DNA of 6,503 nucleotides from Prevotella sp. UBA3294 (GTDB taxonomy: Bacteria > Bacteroidota > Bacteroidia > Bacteroidales > Bacteroidaceae). The notes beneath the pieces were generated by a model. That model was not told the origin of the DNA, ran no database searches, and saw nothing but the letters and a program-made list of their open reading frames with translations. Both the position numbers and the translations under genes were made by a program. Below, one piece after another: positions 4,233 through 6,503 of this stretch (within the stretch, counting starts at the first letter, position 1; each line of letters opens with the position of its first letter). The stretch lies in assembly GCA_002361535.1 (NCBI GenBank), contig DETG01000035.1:1-6503 (forward strand), read 5' to 3'.

Positions 4233-5471
4233 ATGGCCCTGATCAACGAACACTATCTCAAACTGACGAAGAACTATCTCTTCGCCGATATCGCCAAGAA
4301 GGTGAACGCCTATCAGGTGAGTCACCATAACGCACGGGTGATCAGCTTAGGCATTGGGGATGTCACACAACCCCTCTGTCCTGCTGTCATCGAAGCCATG
4401 CACCGTGCCGTTGGCGACATGGCCACCCAGGAAAGGTTCCATGGCTACGGACCGGAGCAAGGATACCCTTGGCTGCGCGAAGCTATCGTGAAGAACGACT
4501 TCCTGCCCCGTGGTATTCATATCAGTCCGGAAGAGGTGTTTGTCAACGACGGTGCCAAGAGTGACACTGGGAATATCGGTGACCTGCTGCGCTGGGATAA
4601 CTCCATGGCCGTCACCGATCCCATCTATCCCGTATATATCGATTCCAATGTGATGAACGGACGGGCGGGAACAGTGAACGAACGGGGGGAGTGGAGCAAC
4701 GTCACCTACATACCCTGTACAGAAGAGAACGGCTTCGTACCGCAAATTCCCGACCACCGCGTGGACATGATCTACCTGTGCTATCCCAACAACCCCACGG
4801 GAACGGTCATCACGAAGGATGAACTGCGCAAATGGGTGATCTTCGCCCTGAAGAACGATGCCGTGATCTTCTATGATGCCGCCTATCAGGCCTATATACA
4901 GGATGACAGTATTCCACACTCGATCTACGAGATCAAAGGGGCACGGAAGGTGGCCATCGAATTCCACAGCTATAGTAAGACAGCAGGGTTCACCGGAGTG
5001 CGCTGCGGCTATACCGTTGTACCAAAGGAACTCACTGCCTCGACGATGGACGGTCTGCAGCGCCTTGCACTCAACCCACTGTGGCACCGCCGGCAAAGCA
5101 CAAAATTCAACGGTACCAGCTATATCAGTCAACGGGCAGCCGAGGCCATCTATACACCCGAGGGAAAGGAACAGGTGAAGGAAGCCATCGGCTATTATAT
5201 GAGTAACGCACGACTGATGAAAGACACGCTCTGCCAACTGGGATTCACCGTCTATGGTGGTGAGAATGCTCCCTACCTGTGGGTGAAGACACCTCACGGT
5301 ACCAGCAGCTGGGGCTTCTTCGAGAAGATGCTCTACGGAGCTCAGGTGGTCTGCACACCGGGAGTGGGATTCGGCCCTTCGGGAGAAGGCTTCGTTCGAC
5401 TCACCTCTTTCAGTCAGCGGAGAGACTGCGAGGAAGCACTTCACCGCATCCGTGCTTGGCTGCATGACTAA
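4233..5471 (+). CDS. dapL: LL-diaminopimelate aminotransferase
   Basis: A 412-residue PLP-dependent class I/II aminotransferase that converts tetrahydrodipicolinate and glutamate directly to LL-2,6-diaminopimelate and 2-oxoglutarate, bypassing the acyl-blocked steps of the lysine and peptidoglycan pathway. The N-terminus MALINEHYLKL is characteristic, as are GIGDVTQPL (40-48), FHGYGPEQGYPWLREAI (69-85), NDGAKSDTGNIGDLL (105-119), YPNNPTG (184-190) and SYSKTAGFTGVRCGY (246-260) with the PLP lysine Lys249. The C-terminal GPSGEGFVRL (381-390) provides the carboxylate-binding Arg389. Length is normal and no key residue is missing. A weak AAGGAAA lies about 10 nt before the start. It may share transcripts with the upstream nitroreductase gene; no internal promoter is evident in the 34-bp gap. 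DapF, which acts next in the pathway, is not encoded here. Confidence 0.97.
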   Translation: MALINEHYLKLTKNYLFADIAKKVNAYQVSHHNARVISLGIGDVTQPLCPAVIEAMHRAVGDMATQERFHGYGPEQGYPWLREAIVKNDFLPRGIHISPEEVFVNDGAKSDTGNIGDLLRWDNSMAVTDPIYPVYIDSNVMNGRAGTVNERGEWSNVTYIPCTEENGFVPQIPDHRVDMIYLCYPNNPTGTVITKDELRKWVIFALKNDAVIFYDAAYQAYIQDDSIPHSIYEIKGARKVAIEFHSYSKTAGFTGVRCGYTVVPKELTASTMDGLQRLALNPLWHRRQSTKFNGTSYISQRAAEAIYTPEGKEQVKEAIGYYMSNARLMKDTLCQLGFTVYGGENAPYLWVKTPHGTSSWGFFEKMLYGAQVVCTPGVGFGPSGEGFVRLTSFSQRRDCEEALHRIRAWLHD

Positions 5472-5518
5472 ATTGCAGGAAAATCGATGGCAATCGCTGT
5501 GAAAAGGAAAAAAATCAT

Positions 5519-5526
5519 TACCTTTG
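5519..5526 (+). promoter_or_regulatory. Promoter of the glutamine synthetase gene
   Basis: TACCTTTG matches TAnnTTTG exactly and is followed by CAGC. It lies 34 bp before the glnN ATG in the 89-bp gap after dapL, so glnN probably has its own promoter and a short leader. No good -33 TTTG is seen, and no NtrC-type or other nitrogen-control site was recognised. A weak AAGGA lies 11 nt before the start codon. Confidence 0.55.
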
Positions 5527-5560
5527 CAGCATCAAAGTAGGATTAAGGATTAAAAAGATT

Positions 5561-6503
5561 ATGGCAAATTTAAGATTTCAGGTTGTTGAAGAAGCCTTCA
5601 AGAAGAAACCACTCGACGTGATTGCACCCGTGGAACGCCCCTCGGAATATTTTGGCAAGTATGTGTTCACACGCGCCAAGATGTACAAATACCTGCAACG
5701 CGATGTCTATGAGAAACTCATCGATGTCATCGACAACGGAGCACCCCTCGACAGAAGCATCGCCGATGCCGTGGCCAAAGGTATGAAACAGTGGGCCGAC
5801 GAAAACGGGGTCACCCACTATACCCATTGGTTCCAACCACTGACAGAAGGTACCGCCGAGAAACATGATGCCTTCATCGAACACGATGGCAAGGGCGGCA
5901 TGATCGAGGAATTCTCTGGGAAGCTGCTCGTTCAACAGGAACCCGATGCCTCATCGTTCCCCAGCGGAGGAATACGCGCCACCTTCGAAGCCCGCGGCTA
6001 TTCTGCCTGGGATCCTACATCTCCCGTCTTTATCATCGATGATACCCTGTGTATCCCTACCATCTTCATCTCCTACACCGGGGAGGCCCTCGACTACAAG
6101 GCTCCGCTGAAACGTGCCATCCGTGCCGTCGGTGAGGCCGCCGCAGCCGTGGCCCGCTACTTCGACCCGAACGTGAAGAAGGTAATCAGTAACTTAGGAT
6201 GGGAACAGGAGTATTTCCTCGTGGATGAAGGACTCTACTCTGCCCGCCCCGACCTGATGCTCACCGGGAGAACACTGATGGGACACGACTCTGCCAAGAA
6301 CCAGCAGATGGACGACCATTACTTCGGTACGATCCCCGATCGGGTACAGGCATTCATGAAAGACCTGGAGATCCAAGCGCTGGAGCTGGCCATCCCGTGT
6401 AAGACTCGCCACAACGAGGTGGCCCCGAACCAATTCGAAATTGCACCGATCTACGAGGAGACGAATCTTGCCGTGGATCACAACATGCTGCTGATGTCGC
6501 TGA
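5561..6503 (+). CDS. glnN: Type III glutamine synthetase, 3' end outside the window
   Basis: The first 314 codons of a gene that runs off the window; type III enzymes are usually about 700-730 residues, so under half is visible. Glutamine synthetase condenses glutamate and ammonia using ATP in the cytoplasm and is a main route of ammonia assimilation. Type III features are distinct from the GlnA types: the conserved FPSGGIRATFEARGYSAWDP (133-152), GWEQEYFLVD (213-222) with metal-binding glutamates, and CKTRHNEVAPNQFEIAPIYE (280-299). The N-terminal part, with RPSEYFGKYVF (26-36), matches the type III-specific extension. The frame is open from the ATG to the window end with no frameshift. It lies 89 bp after dapL with its own promoter. 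Confidence 0.97.
   Translation, partial: MANLRFQVVEEAFKKKPLDVIAPVERPSEYFGKYVFTRAKMYKYLQRDVYEKLIDVIDNGAPLDRSIADAVAKGMKQWADENGVTHYTHWFQPLTEGTAEKHDAFIEHDGKGGMIEEFSGKLLVQQEPDASSFPSGGIRATFEARGYSAWDPTSPVFIIDDTLCIPTIFISYTGEALDYKAPLKRAIRAVGEAAAAVARYFDPNVKKVISNLGWEQEYFLVDEGLYSARPDLMLTGRTLMGHDSAKNQQMDDHYFGTIPDRVQAFMKDLEIQALELAIPCKTRHNEVAPNQFEIAPIYEETNLAVDHNMLLMSL

Noticed and set aside
4347..5465. 372-codon frame antisense to dapL
   Set aside because: Same reason: the sense strand is unmistakably dapL, and the antisense product shows no domain.
5472..5520. Terminator after dapL (short stems ATTGC/GCAAT and CGAT/ATCG)
   Set aside because: Stems are only 4-5 bp and are followed by A-rich rather than T-rich sequence.

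Overview
The window reads as a stretch of a Bacteroidales chromosome, most likely Prevotella or a close relative. Four independent signs support this: repeated matches to the Bacteroidetes -7 promoter element TAnnTTTG (usually TACTTTTGC), an ECF sigma factor of the kind expanded in Bacteroidetes, the LL-diaminopimelate aminotransferase route to lysine and cell wall, and a type III glutamine synthetase. Genes are of moderate GC content; the spaces between them are strongly AT-rich.

Layout. Positions 1-942 carry no gene I can defend but are unusually rich in repeats: eight contiguous 22-bp units (143-318), a 17-bp imperfect inverted repeat inside them, a perfect 20-bp inverted repeat with a 96-nt interior (414-549), and a second 22-bp-periodic array (555-642). 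Then come a secreted type-B carboxylesterase (943-2466, +), an ECF sigma factor converging on it with overlapping stop codons (2460-3035, -), a 542-bp divergent intergenic region with promoters in both directions and a structured palindromic element, a small exported nitroreductase-family protein (3578-4198, +), dapL (4233-5471, +) and the 5' part of a type III glutamine synthetase gene, cut by the window edge (5561-6503, +).

How the genes may work together. dapL and glnN are both core nitrogen and amino-acid metabolism: DapL uses glutamate as amino donor to make LL-diaminopimelate, and glutamine synthetase assimilates ammonia. glnN has its own promoter. The nitroreductase gene lies 34 bp before dapL and may be co-transcribed with it, though no metabolic link is evident. 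The sigma factor lacks the adjacent anti-sigma and SusC/SusD genes that usually accompany its family, so its regulon cannot be read from this window.

The most unusual feature is the repeat-rich 143-650 region. Each 22-bp unit has a conserved half and a variable half, two different repeat families share the same period, and one block contains inverted units. I do not recognise it as a described system; binding-site arrays, a non-coding RNA locus and remnants of a mobile element are all possible.
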